64,000 nt of DNA from Ecdyonurus torrentis (GCA_949318235.1 OX439132.1:21592217-21656216), one strand, 5' to 3'. Positions 32,548-45,057 are shown, counted from the first letter of the stretch. Numbers and translations: made by a program. The notes: a model not told the origin generated them from the letters alone.

Positions 32548-35500
32548 CCCTTAAAATGGAGATTTTGTCATTGCCGCATAATGGTAAGTTTCAACATGCA
32601 AATCTTTAAGGTCTTTTGATCTTAATCATTTTGTTGTATCAGTCATTGGTTAAATATCAAATCTATGTGAGTTTATCTCTTAAATGTTTGGATCTCTAAT
32701 GCATTTTACACTATCTTACCATTAATTGATGTAAAGTGTGTAACAAGAGCTTTTGCCTTTTGGCAAAAATATGTCTGTGATCATTTTTTTTTTTTTTTTA
32801 ATTATTATTATTATTTTTTTTTTTACACACAATACTTCTAGTCATTTAATTTGTGTGATACTTCAAAAACTTTAAAATTTGTATCCCGAATATATTGAAC
32901 CTATAAAATACTTCAATATTGTACCCTATTTAAAAAAAAAAAAAAAAAAAAGGGTCAAGCAATGCTGTTACATTTAACAGGTACAAAGTGTAATAAAGAG
33001 GAAGTATTATATTGTGTAGTCATTTTAATGTATGTTTAATCATACTCCGTAAATAAGTATCCTATTCATTGTTGTGTTATATAAATGTTTCTAGGTGTAT
33101 AAAGATTATTATTGTTTTGTTATTACAAATATTTATTAAAGCTTAAGACTAAAAATAACTAATATTTAAACAAAACAAAACAAAAACAAAACTTAAAAAG
33201 TCAAGAAAAAAGTTTATTGTAATTAATACTTGCAGTTGTTGTTACATGGTGTAAAACATAATATTGTATGTTTTTATTCAGTCATCAATAACTTTTTTTT
33301 AAATACATAATTTAAATGCAATGCTCCCGTTTATGATATCCTGTAATGCTCCTTGAATATTTGTGTCATTTTATCAAACTTGTGAAGCTTATTTTTCTTC
33401 GTATCTACTAGCTTATTATTTTCACTTCTCTGTAATTTTATTTTAATTTGCTGGTTGTTGATTATTTGATGTGATAATATTTTAGCATGCCAAACGTTAA
33501 ATGAGCTTTCTTTCTGCTTGTTTCATGTATTATCTTATTATTCAATAACATTCTCTTTCTATTTTATTTTTAGCTGCTCGTAAAAGAAATCCAGCGCCTT
33601 CCAGTCGTAGGAGAAATGCTAATAGCAATCCAACCAGACGGAGAAGTAGTCCAAAATCTCGTAAAAGAAATGTTTGTGAACCTATGGAAAAGGAAGATGG
33701 AGGTATTTTGTTGCTTTTTATGCAGTACACTTTTTTAATAATAGGCCTATTATTTAACAAGGAACAAAATTATGTAATGACGTGTGTACTAATATATTTT
33801 TTATGATTCCTTTAAGGTACTACTTTAGGGTAGCAATGTTGTCGTAAAATTCAATTTAATATCATTTTTTTATGTTCATAATGAACCAAGGAACAATTCT
33901 CTATACTCCAAAAAGTTTCGGCTCAAATCCAATCTTCTGTAAATTAGCGTTAAAAGTCGTTGGGTTACGCCCCCTTTAACACGTAAAGCATACAAAACTT
34001 CAAGCTCACCGTGTGCAAAATCTATTTTTGATTAACTTCCAAACAAAAAATACTAGCGTGTTCTATAGACCAAGTTTTAATGAATTTGACTTTTTAAACG
34101 ATTTTTACGAGACAATAACAGAAAAAAAAAATTATTGAATATCGCATTATTCAAATTAACATGGGTCAATTTATGAAATTTTTTTTCTCGGCACATTCAT
34201 TCTAGAAAAATCTGAAAAATTATTTTTCATTAAGGAGGAATGGGTCATGTAGCAGTTCAGGCAGGTGGGGCTGCGATCGAATTTATGTTTAATAATTTTT
34301 TAAACCATATTCTGAGGTGTTTAAGAAGTTTTAAACTAGTGGGTGCCCTAGATAAACATCTGAGCTTTAAGTCAAAACAATAAAAACCGAGATATTTTCT
34401 TTGGTTCAGCTTTTGAATGTGATGGAAAGAAATTAAATGATGAGTTCATTTTCAAATCCTTCCGTCACATTCAAAAACTGAACCAAATAAAATATCTTAG
34501 TTTTTATTGTTTTGACTTAAAGCTAAGATGTCTATCTAGGGCACCCAATGGTTTAAAACTTTTTAAACACCTCAGCTCAGAATATGTTTAAAAAAAATTA
34601 TTAAACATAAATTCGAACGCAGCGCCACCTGTCTGAACTGCTACATGACCCATTCCCCCTTAAAATTCAGGACGATGAACAAACTAGTATTTTTTTTAAA
34701 CCACTGAAAAAAAATTTAAAGTGGGTCAAAATCGGGGTTCCAATATAGACTTATTAGCATAGGGGGCGGGGCATTTTGCGGTACTTTGACGCTCTGTTGT
34801 GACAAGAGTTTTTGAGATAGAATTTTTTGGATTTCATTTTTGGGTACAGCAGCCTGAACTCTATTTAAAATAATAGTAAGAAAAATACACTCCTACCCTA
34901 AAGTAGTACCTTAACTCAATCAAGAAACTAAAATGTAAATAGCAAACAATGATTTATTTTTATTTTTATTATTATTATTTTTTTTTTTTACATATCGAGG
35001 GTGCTCTGCTATATTGTCCTAAGTCCACGTGGTTCATTATTTACTAATGTCCTAAGTCCAAGTGGTTCATTATTTACTAATGTCGTAAGTCCACGTTTTT
35101 GAAAAAATACTAATGTCCTTAGGGCTGTAAGCTGCAACCTCTAGTTAAACCTTAGTTATCTTTTTTTAATTGTTGCAACAATCAAAATAACAACTTAACT
35201 ACGGTTTAACTAGTTAGTTAGTGCCGCAGCTTACAGGGGTAACCCCCGTAAGCTGCAACGCTAACTAACTAGTTAAACCGTAGTTAAGTTGTTATTTTGA
35301 TTGTTGCAACAATTAAAAAAAGATAACTAAGGTTTAACTAGAGGTTGCAGCTTACAGCCCTTAGTCCATTTCAAACCAAAATGGTTTTTTCATTTGCAAT
35401 GATCAAACAACTTATTTTACATATTTACACTAATTTTTAAAAAAAATCGACATTATTTGTACCAGACACGCCCCCTTTTACACGCAAAAGTTATTTACAA

Positions 35501-36685
35501 GTAAGCGGCTAAATGTTTTGAAAACAATGGTGATTGTATTTAACTGAAATAATTATTGTTAATGTAAGTTAATTTTATTCAATATAAGTTATTTTTAATG
35601 GGAAAACTACCCCCAGAACTTTTGCAGGCTCTTAATTTACCCTCATTTCGCTGACTCGATTTCGAAGATTGCTGTGACAGTATTAAATTTGTGTATATGT
35701 ATATGACAAAATAATATTTTAAAGGTGCATTCACATATTCTTAAATTTGTTACAACTTTGCGCAGCAAATTGTGAAATAGCATTGTTTTAAATGGGAAAA
35801 ATAATTTTGCTGCGCAAAGTTACAACAAATTTAAGAATATGTGAATGCACCTTAAGGATTGTCAAGAATTTTATCAACCTAAGGGCTGTAAGCTGCAACC
35901 TGTAGTTAAACCTTAGTTGTCTTTTTTTTTTATTGTTGCAACAATCAAAATAACAACTTAACTACGGTTTAACTAGTTAGTTAGCGTTGCAGCTTACGGG
36001 GGTAAGACACATAGTACCAATTTTTTTTCATTGGTCTGTAAACAGTGAATAGCTTTCATAGACCACAGCGAGCCGCGCGTCTGCACTGAAATTAGTTAGA
36101 TGCATATAATTGATAGCTGCATGTAAATTTTCCATCATCATCTAATTTTCACATAAAATCACTTTTTTTTTTTTTTTTTTTTATTTATTTATTATTTTTT
36201 TTAACTATTCCTATACTTTTCTATAGAATTGTGTAGTGTTAATGTGTAAGACACACTAGGTACTAAATAATCGCAAAGGTTGATATTATTTTAATATCAG
36301 ATCTACGGAAGAAATCGCACTTAATTATAAGAAAGCACTTAATTATAATAATCATCTGAACCTACAATTTAAAAACGCAATGAAAAAAATACAAAAAAAA
36401 AAAAAAGAGAAAGCCAAAACGATTTTATTTTTTATTTTCCCTGATATACATTAAAATCAACAAACACTTGAAATCCACCTGAAAACGCAAGAAGTGTATT
36501 AAAAGTAAAAATTAAGAAAAAACAATACAATTTTGGCAGTATTTTTAATACTCTTGGATATAAAGAACGAGAAACACTTATAAAATTTATGAGTTAAATA
36601 AGTGTCCTATTCTAAAAGAGAACATAGTCCTGAATCGATTGATATGTTAATTTCCAATTTTTGAGTTTATCAAGTATTTTTATTT

Positions 36686-36717
<32 letters not shown>

Positions 36718-37644
36718 TGAGCGACAATTTTGTGCATGTGGGCATAAGAAAAAGTTACTGCCCGCGACGTCATTTCTAAATAATTACTAAATTAAAGTAA
36801 TTTTTTCTTATCTAAAAGCTGTTATACTCGCGCAATATACGTTGTGTTTTATGTTATTAATTTAAACTATGCTGCACATGCTAAATTTGTTTAAATGCAG
36901 TGCAAATATTATTTTGTTAATTAAATCTTTTAATTTAAATAATTTATTTGTCATTAAAATCATCTTGAAAACTTATAAAAAAAATTATCATTTAATATTG
37001 AATAATTTATTTTGATGAATAATGCTATTTGCTAATTATAAAAATTATTGCATTGAATGGGTCCATAATTACTGGTAATACTCGCAAAAGTAGTTTGTAT
37101 TTACGTGATTATTAGTTGAGATAATTACTTTTTTGTTTCTCCTGAAAAGTAAGCAACATTGGACTTAGGACATTAGAAATTGTTGAACTATATGGACTTA
37201 GGACTTAGGACATTAGTAAATAATGAACCACATGGACTTTGGACAATATAGCGGAGCACCCTCGATATATTGCATGTCATTTTTTTACTTTATTCTGTTA
37301 CAAAAGAAATATTTTGTACCGCGTGGACTACGGTGGCATTCCTATTTTTGGATGACCATAAATAAATGGGTGATAATAATAATGAAATAGAAAAACTGAA
37401 TCAATAATTAATTTCATTTTACAAAACCTGTCAATGAGATGGGAAAAAAATTAGTTTTGAGCAGAATTATAACCTTGCACTTTAAATTATTTTAATTTTA
37501 TACAATATTACCATTTCCTTTTTAGAATTCCGTCCATCAAGGAAATGGGATGGCAAAACGACATCAGAAGGTGGAGTGACGAAAGGTCGACGAGTGACAC
37601 GCAGTGTTACCAAGTTCATACGTAAGCCTGAATCGTCATCATAG
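32548..37644 (+). CDS. Three small phase-1 exons encoding a basic C-terminus or a 91-aa protein
   Basis: The exons are 32548-32583 (36 bases), 33574-33702 and 37526-37644 (TAG 37642-37644). All borders have consensus AG and GT (ACCCCAG, GTAAGT; TTTTTAG, GTATTT; TTTTTAG), and all junctions are phase 1 with an open frame. The first exon has ATG at 32556 in a strong context (AAAATGG). A self-contained product would therefore be 91 residues, starting MEILSLPHNAARKRNPAPSS and ending TRSVTKFIRKPESSS. It is Arg/Lys/Ser-rich, with RRRSSPKSRKR resembling a nuclear localisation signal. Alternatively these are 3' exons of the large upstream gene, reached from its phase-1 donor at 29734. I do not recognise the family. 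Coding identity is supported by frame-consistent splicing only. Confidence 0.6.
33812..34914. mobile_element. TTAA-flanked element, family GGTACTACTTTAGGGTAG, copy 2
   Basis: Inverted orientation relative to the copy at 17563-18241, with the same ends and TTAA at 33812-33815 and 34911-34914. It is longer (1,103 bp) because a different TTAA-flanked element has inserted at 34230-34663. It lies in the intron between the exons at 33574 and 37526. Confidence 0.88.
34230..34663. mobile_element. TTAA-flanked foldback, family GGAGGAATGGGTCATG, nested
   Basis: TTAA at 34230-34233 and 34660-34663 flanks ends GGAGGAATGGGTCATGTAGC and GCTACATGACCCATTCCCCC. The two long arms contain GTTTTTATTGTTTTGACTT and its complement. 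The related copy at 17563-18241 has a single TTAA at this position, so this is a filled target site. Confidence 0.88.
35118..35364. repeat. Palindromic dimer, AGGGCTGTAAGCTGCAAC family
   Basis: Two inverted copies of a unit of about 120 bases meet at GGGGTAACCCCC. Each unit runs from AGGGCTGTAAGCTGCAACC to a complementary GCAGCTTAC, so each is itself an inverted-repeat element. A single unit is present at 35881-36006, and a degraded trace (TAAGTTGCAACCTCTA...GTTTAACTAGTTAGTT) at about 38179-38300. Confidence 0.8.
35719..35855. mobile_element. TTAA-flanked palindrome, family AGGTGCATTCACATATTC
   Basis: TTAA borders (35719-35722 and 35852-35855) enclose inverted arms AGGTGCATTCACATATTC and AACTTTGCGCAGCAAA with complements around a 30-base centre. 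It is 137 bp, non-coding, and inside the 34996-37264 element. Confidence 0.85.
35881..36006. mobile_element. Single unit of the AGGGCTGTAAGCTGCAAC family
   Basis: 126 bases starting AGGGCTGTAAGCTGCAACC and ending GTTGCAGCTTACGGGGGT. It shows the monomer from which the 35118-35364 dimer is built. Confidence 0.75.
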
Positions 37645-37955
37645 AGACAAAAGTAATTGGCAGCTCTTGGGGGCTGTACATTTCGTGTTTTAATATTATA
37701 TCAAATTTGGTTTCATTGGCTTAACAACCAACGGTGTCTTTCAAAAAACAAAAAGTATTAGTACAATTGAAATAATTATTTGAAAATAACCCAAAATTGT
37801 ACAGGAAAATACTGATCTGTTGATGTCGGTTAGCTCAGAGCACAATAAATTATTATATTTCTTCATTAAGATAAGAACTGAGGGAAAGGGAGAGCAAATT
37901 TTCCTTGAAGCACTGACCAAACTTGGGTTAACGTTAGACTTTTCACAAATATTGT

Positions 37956-38181
37956 TTAAGGACTAATGCATTGTTCACATGTAACTAACATATAAGATAA
38001 GTGCGTCAACGGATAATCAAAGTTGGAACAATGTAATCAAATGGAGCTGTTCACACGTATGTAATTTTCAAAAACAAAGTGAGCAGCTCCATTTATTAAC
38101 ATTGTTGCAACTTTGTTTATCCATTTACGTGTGTCGATGTCGATGCACATACCTTTCATGTTACGTGTGAACAATACTTAA
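37956..38181. mobile_element. TTAA-flanked MITE, family GTATTGTTCACACG, copy 2
   Basis: TTAA at 37956-37959 and 38178-38181. The right end CGTGTGAACAATACTTAA is intact; the left end (GGACTAATGCATTGTTCACA) is altered. The centre AATGGAGCTGTTCACACG and AGTGAGCAGCTCCATT matches copy 1 at 21966-22160. Confidence 0.78.
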
Positions 38182-38566
38182 GTTGCAACCTCTAAATAAA
38201 CTTTATTTTTTTTATTGTTATTATTATTTTTTTATTTATTTTTTTTTTTTTTGCAAAAATAAAAAATAATAACGTACACACTGTTTAACTAGTTAGTTGA
38301 TAAATTATTTTATTTAAGTAGTAAAATCATAATGGCATCTATGAGTAATGTATTAAACTTCGTAATTTTTGCAGTTTCTTGTCTTAGAATGGGTGATATT
38401 GGGATCAATTGTTTTATAATTCAGAAATAATAATTAGAAACATTGAATAATGAAAGGGAAACCTGGTAAGTGACTCATGATTTTTAGTACAATTTTGGGT
38501 TATTCCAAATGGCCACAGAATTGCAAAGTTTGCTGCACTTGCATCCTGTGCGAATCTGATTACATT

Positions 38567-39041
38567 AATGAGGAAGACTAATGATTTTTGGGACAGTATT
38601 TGAGCACATTTTTAGAAAGAGTATAATTAGTAGATTCTATTGACATCAATATTTACCTTTATTAATTAAATTTCAGCAATTAATTCATGATTTAAAAGTG
38701 GCGGCCACGCCCCCAAGAAGCCTGGGCCGTTAGTCATTTGTTTGAATTTGCAGCAGAGTCTGATCTTATGCAAATTTGGATACGAGAATTTTAAAATTTA
38801 CGCGAATTTTAAAATTCTCGTATCCAAATTTGCAGAAGAAGATCAGACTCCGCTGCAAATTCAAACAAATGACTAACGGCCCAGGCTTCTTGGGGGCGTG
38901 GCCGCCACTTTTAAATCATGAATTAATTGCTGAAATTTAATTAATAAAGGTAAATATTGATGTCAATAGAATCTACTAATTATACTCTTTCTAAAAATGT
39001 GCTCAAATACTGTCCCAAAAATCACTAGTCTTCCTCATTAT
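38567..39041. repeat. 475-bp near-perfect palindrome
   Basis: Arms of about 225 bases are almost identical when inverted, from AATGAGGAAGACTA to TAGTCTTCCTCATT. Visible differences are a few single bases and a 3-base gap near 38770. The inner part contains GTGGCGGCCACGCCCCCAAG and its complement, GC-rich against the AT-rich flanks. TA lies outside both ends. No coding frame is found. It is probably a recently inserted foldback element. Confidence 0.88.
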
Positions 39042-40011
39042 AAAGATAAAGCACATTCCGTCTCTTGTCAAAATATTTTCATTCCATTTTTTTCTTTATA
39101 AGTTAATACAACTGCAGTGCATACTTTCAAGTTCTGTTTAATGATGATAAGTTTTCATAGATCCATTAAAATTTAAATTGCAGTACTGTAAAGATTAGTC
39201 AGTTTTTCATATCGTGATAATGGCAAAGGGAGGAGATGTCCTTTAACTGGGATCAAGTGCTTCACTTTATAATGTGATTTCAGTGTTTCAAAATTTATTT
39301 AATGACAAATATATCTCAAGAGCTGGGCCATTACTTTAATTACTTTGCTTGATATCACCCACATCTGGTTCTATGAAACATGAATGCTTTCTTCATTTTA
39401 AGTAGTAACCAAACAAAATTAAGTTCTATTCAATATGAAGTGGCATCATTGTGTTAAACATCAATATCATTTTGCTTCTACTAAGGCACCAAGCTAACAA
39501 CTTACCAATGAAATATTATAAGTGTTTCATATTAGATTTAGTCTTCCTCGTATTTAAAGGTACAGTGGTTTATTTCTTTGTGTGCATTTTAATGGTTCTG
39601 TGAAATGTCAAATATTTATATTACAAGAAAGGTATAATTTAGTGTGTGTGTGTATATATATACAGGCACGGGTGTAACATTGAACACGAGGTACAACTTT
39701 AAGCACACCTGAGCCCTTTTAAAGCTCCTGTATGTAAACATTGATGGAAAAAAAAAAAAAAAAAAAAGACTTAACACTACTTATGATTAATTGTTCAATG
39801 GTGTACCCTGTGTTGAATATTACATCCTGAAATTTTCCTTGCTTGTTTATCTGGGTGTTGATGTCTTGATGAACCAGCCAACCACTGTTTCTCCAGCTTT
39901 AGTTGTTGTCCATGTTCCTCATTGTATAGCCTAGAAACTTTTGCCACAATATTGAATATAACTCCTTTGTGTATTGCAATTGGTTTATATATACTGTATA
40001 TATATTGAGTC

Positions 40012-40123
40012 TACTAGTTCCAAAACCTGCTTCTTCCATTTTCAATAAAGATGAGTTTCTTACAACTATCAAATTAGATATTACCTTTGTTGAAAATGGA
40101 AGAAGCGGTTTTTGGAACTAGTA
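40012..40123. repeat. 112-bp foldback with TACTAGTTCCAAAACC ends
   Basis: TACTAGTTCCAAAACCTGCTT and AAGCGGTTTTTGGAACTAGTA are inverted arms extending to CCATTTTCAA. Probably a MITE; a single copy was seen. Confidence 0.7.
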
Positions 40124-40296
40124 AACTCATAAGTGTGAGTGTTTGAATAAAGTTCCTATTAAAATGCATAACAAGAAAACCATACAACTTAATTTATTAA
40201 TGACTTCCAATATTGTGGCTCTTATTGTGCTTGTGTTGCATGATGTGTGTCCCCTGGTCTCCTCTCCTGCTAACTCCTTAATTCCTTGCATTGCAG

Positions 40297-40340
40297 ATCC
40301 AGGCGGCAACAGTGACGATGTTCTACCCATGCTAACATAG
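40297..40340 (+). CDS. Candidate alternative last exon, ending GGNSDDVLPMLT
   Basis: After a pyrimidine-rich tract and TTGCATTGCAG, the frame in phase 1 reads PGGNSDDVLPMLT then TAG. The preceding exon at 37526 has an internal phase-1 donor, ATAC|GTAAGC at 37621/37622, that would join in frame and replace the last eight residues before the 37642 stop. Only 14 codons support this, so confidence is low. Confidence 0.35.
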
Positions 40341-42114
40341 CCAGTGAACAATTATTGTGTAGTCCTCGGAAAAAAACTTATATATACAATACATGAAGTA
40401 AAAAGTAAAGACTGTATTTATTTTAAAGTATGGTAACTTTATTTTAGCCTGATCTTAGCTTATAAATCATTACAAGTGATTTTATTTTAATGTGATTACA
40501 TGCTTTTAATTTTTACTCTTAACTTATTTAATAGATTATAGTGTATCTGATATAACCATATAATGGGAAACTTATTGTTTAAAGGATTTTTTTCCTACTT
40601 TGTTATTTTTAACAAAACTTTATCTTGTACATGTAATCATATTTTTATCATCATTTTTTTTTTTTCATTGCAAGCGGACTCTCATAAAAGCAAAATTTCA
40701 CCTTTATTCATTTTTTTTTCACAGTATAAAATATATTTCATTTGACATCATTTTAGTTTGTATTGAAGTATTAGTTTTCAACTGTATATGTACAGTTGAA
40801 ACATAATGTATGACATAAAGTTGAGGCAACATAAAAATACTTCATAGTGTGGACTGTGCTTACTAAATTTTAAAGGTAAAATTTTGTTTTTGACTGTTCA
40901 AGTGGTGTTTATGCTATGAAAAATTGTGACGTAAAATTTTATCATCACAAAAATATTTCAAAAAATATTTTTCAATGCTAAAAATGTTATGTCTGCATAG
41001 TTTCATTTCCTAGCGTGAACTAGCTTTATGCTTATGTTTTTAACTTTTTTTTTTGTTGTCTCATCCCCGTGTCCACTGAAAATAAATAAATTTTAATGTT
41101 GTCTACAAAATTTTTATAATCACATGATGTGTTTAATTTTCAGTGGGTACATGTGATATATGCCATATTGGCATTATAAGTGATGGATCACTCAAAATGA
41201 GCGTAAAAAGCTTTGATCACTAATTTATTTGTAAAACTGTGGTTATACTAACAGTTTTTTTTTTTTTTTTTTTTTCCTACTTCCACAATAATAACATCTA
41301 CATTAAAATGTGCAGCATGCAATGCATGTAAATTCTATGAGCATGATTATGACTAGAATTTTTATGCATTGCTATCTGCATTCTTTAATAGAACCTTTCA
41401 AACTGTTAATTGCTTATGACTAAATTGCCATTTCTTTGATCTAAAAATAATTTTTTAATCATAACTTTTAAGAGATATGTTTGTATTTAGTGCTCAGTGT
41501 GATCTGGTGTGGATAGAGTAATCTTGGCCAATTTGCATACTTTGAGCTCGATCTTTGTGGTGCATGATATCCTGCTTTGCCCAAATGTTGGTGCTAGCAG
41601 AGGATGGGCCAAAAAAAAAAAAAAAAAAAAAAAAAAGCTGGATCTACTCTTTTCAAGCTTGAACATAACGGAGCATTAAATATGTTTATACACACTAATG
41701 AACCACTTGCAATGAACAATGAAATGAAATGAATAAATTTAAATATTCTCAATGCATTTCTTATGGAAAATCATTTTTACTTTCTCGTTGCAGCAATTAA
41801 AAACATTTCATTGCAAGTGATAGAAAAAAAAAAAGAAAAAAAAAACTGTTTTGACAGTATATTAAACACTGTTGGTTTTAACTGCAGTTATTTAGAAATA
41901 ATTTCAGCTTTGTAAATTAGTATGCTATCCAGTGGTTATGTTTAGCTTCTTCTGTGTAAGAACTAAAAATATTTTATTTTTTTATATCGTGCAACAAAGA
42001 TCATTTTCTTCAATTTATATGATTTGTTAAGCATATGTATCATGCTTGTATACATGCTTGTATACTTAATTAAGTTGTGAATTTTGTTTAGTTATTACTT
42101 CATAATTAATCGAG

Positions 42115-42145
<31 letters not shown>

Positions 42146-43380
42146 TTCTTTAATGTCTTCTTACTTTTCTTTGTTCTTTTTGTACCTGAGGCAGAATATT
42201 TGAAAATATGTAATGTAAAAAAAAAAAAAATGTATAAATGTATAAAAAAATTTTAAATGTGTAAGGTGAATAATAATGTTAATAATAATTACAGTGTTTG
42301 ATTTAAGTTGTCCAAGGTCCATATAATAAAGAGGTTGAGCGCAGCACAAAACTCGCACAGTTGATTTTATTTTGTGATGGATGTACTTGATTCTAAGCCA
42401 ATACGATGCCGTTCACCAGCGTTCACCAGTTACGTCACTGATAAGGTGAATAAAAATACACCCGGTGATATGACGTCTTTGGTGAATTCCTTTTAGCTGC
42501 GTGACCTTGGCCAAAACTTTTCCCGGAGCAACTAAGCTCTTATATATGAACCTTGTAAGTTGTCAAGATTTCTGTATAAAAAAAATTTCCCACTCATGTT
42601 CAAAATTAAAAAATAATTTGCTTCCAATCTCATAAAGTTGAAAGCAGCAATACACGACTGCACGCAAGTCCTAAATAAATCAGACCGAAGCCTTAATTTC
42701 TCCAAATGATATATATATGGGTAAACTTAAACACAATAAGAAGTCAGATTTATTCGGAACCAGTGTTTGTTCAAGACTTTAATATGTATAATCAAACCTA
42801 TAACTAATTAATTGCTAAAAAAAATACAATAAATTACCAAATAGATCGATTTGTAAAATTGGGAATTTGGGCTGTTAATTGATTGAGACGTATTGCATGA
42901 TAGAAAATATTCTAACCGGGTCTGAATTTAAATGCTAGAAGGGGTTAATAAAGCATGATCTGCATGATGTACGTTAGCAAGCTCATATATTATATATGCT
43001 CGAAATTTTAATGAGGAGCTGAAATAGAGTAAAGCTTTGGGGAGGGGGAGGGGGGCATTTATTCTGAACTTGTAGTACAAGACACGCACACACATATAAA
43101 TATTATATGTATATTTTTTGAGTATGCATAAAGTTTAACTCAAATCCTAACTCGTAAAAATGCAGTAATTCCTGCACTTCTATGAGATCGATTTCACGCA
43201 TCTTTGATGCCACAATAAATAACCACAGATGTAAGTCAGGACGTCAAGACGAATCCTTTCACGTAATTTGATATGTTATTTATAGTATAGACCATAAGGC
43301 CTGAAACAATACATCATTCGGATCAGCATTCAATAATTGAAATCAAACTTAAAATTTCTTGAAATTTTTCAATAGAAGAC
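40341..43380. other. AT-rich intergenic stretch
   Basis: No gene seen. It contains T runs (41257-41276), A runs (41611-41637, 42119-42145) and a CACCAG-containing patch near 42410 (CGTTCACCAGCGTTCACCAG). Open frames are short and of low complexity. Confidence 0.55.
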
Positions 43381-43859
43381 TTGCAAAAAGTAGGTTTAGT
43401 GAGAAAATAAATAAACTCGCAGCCCAACAATACTAACTATAAAGTACTAGCAGATTACTTTGTGTTCCTGTCTCAATTTAACATATTATATGCTTTCTTA
43501 TGGGGCAATGAAGCATCAAAGTTAGAATTATTTCTCGGAGCCGAAATTTTTATTGTAGCTTTTACTATAACCTCAAAGCTTTTTATTTTCCTGCATTAAA
43601 ATTTAGTTAGGTGAAAATAATAATTTGTAATCAAATTGATTGAAATCTAAAAAAATAAAAGCTTTGAGGCTCAGTAAGCTACATTAAAAATTTCAGCTCT
43701 GAGAAATAATTTTAACTTGAGTTCAGCTGCTTCAATTCCACCCATAAGAAAGCATGTTAAATTGAGACAGGAACACAAAGTCGTCGGCTAGCACTTTTTG
43801 TTATAGTATTGTTTGGCTTTGAGTTTGTTTATTTTCTCACTAAACCCACTTTTGCAAAA
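43381..43859. repeat. 479-bp foldback palindrome
   Basis: TTGCAAAAAGTAGGTTTAGTG and CACTAAACCCACTTTTGCAA bound arms that share TTTGTGTTCCTGTCTCAATTT and its complement and CAAAGCTTTTTATTTTC and its relative. More diverged than the palindrome at 38567, hence older. Non-coding. Confidence 0.8.
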
Positions 43860-45057
43860 AGCTATAAAGTATTATAAATAATATGAAATTAATTTGAAAG
43901 AAGTGTACTGATGAAACACAGTAATTACTGTGCTGATGAAATTATTAATCATTATTATAATTTCTTAGGAAACAGTTCAAATTAACGCGGGAATCGCAGG
44001 ATTAGTTACAATGCGCTTTTCGTTATTCAACAGTGATTAGTGTGAATGATGGGAAGAATGAAATCAACATGGCGAGAGAAAGGTGGAGAGATTTTTTGTC
44101 ATTAATTTTTTTATTGATTTAAATCCCATCTCATTTGCATATGGGAGATTAATAACTTTTGCTTCATATTTTTTCTATTACCTCAAATACTTATATTAAT
44201 CAATTTTTTAGTTCCATGTTGATTATTTTGGGTGATTTTTTAAAACTTCACTGTGAAAAGACGAAAAGAGTGTTTGTTTAAAAAGAATAAAGATACATGA
44301 AGACAAAAATCTTTGTTTCTCAATCATCGAAATATCGTATTTGCATGTACTCTGTTCCGTTGAGAGTTTAGGTAAGTGAATAAGGATAATACTGATTTTA
44401 TAACATTGCATATGTATACACCTTTTAAGCATTATGTATGTATATTATGTATGTGTGATATCGTATGTATATGATGTACTGTACATATGTATGATCCAAA
44501 CATACTCTGTACATTACATACATACACATAAATGTATGCATGCATATGTATTTCATATGGGACATTTATAGACATAAACATACATACATTTTTTTTTTAC
44601 TGCTTACACTAAACAAAATATATATCTCAAATATACACATACTGTACATTCTTAATACATACCTATGTATGTATGTATAATATGTAGTCCTGACAGCGAT
44701 TCATAGACTGCTGGATAAAATACAACATTATTTTGATAGTCTTTACTATCATAAAATGACATGACCAATCCACAATTCTTGATGTTGTATTCATACATAC
44801 ATAATTTACATTCATTAACTGTATTTTATTTTACATATTAATTAAAACTAGTTTTCCGCAGATCTGGATTTTTTCAGGCAATTCTATGCACATGAAAACG
44901 ACGCTGAACTTCACAAAAAAAAATATCCCAATCTGTCAATAAATGTGGCTTAGCTGCCAATAACTATGTATGTATGTATGTATATAGAACAATTACATAC
45001 GGTACCTTATCTTTTATTACTACATACATACATATTGTTCAATTAATGCTCCACATA
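43860..45057. other. Intergenic stretch with ATGTATGT-rich microsatellite
   Basis: 44440-44990 is dominated by ATGT/ACAT tetranucleotide repeats in both orientations. The rest is AT-rich with no gene. Confidence 0.6.

Larger units (their letters stand above)
34996..37264. mobile_element. 2.27-kb element with CGAGGGTGCTC ends and ATAT duplication
   Basis: Left end CGAGGGTGCTCTGCTATATTG and its inverted copy at the right. ATAT lies outside both ends. Just inside the left end is a 36-base tandem repeat containing CCTAAGTCCACGTGGTTCAT, and the right end carries the inverted counterpart. The interior holds three other palindromic insertions (35118, 35719, 35881) and AT-rich sequence, with no transposase. 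A small element with CGAGGGCTACG ends and a GTAT duplication at 55363-55569 looks related. Confidence 0.78.
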
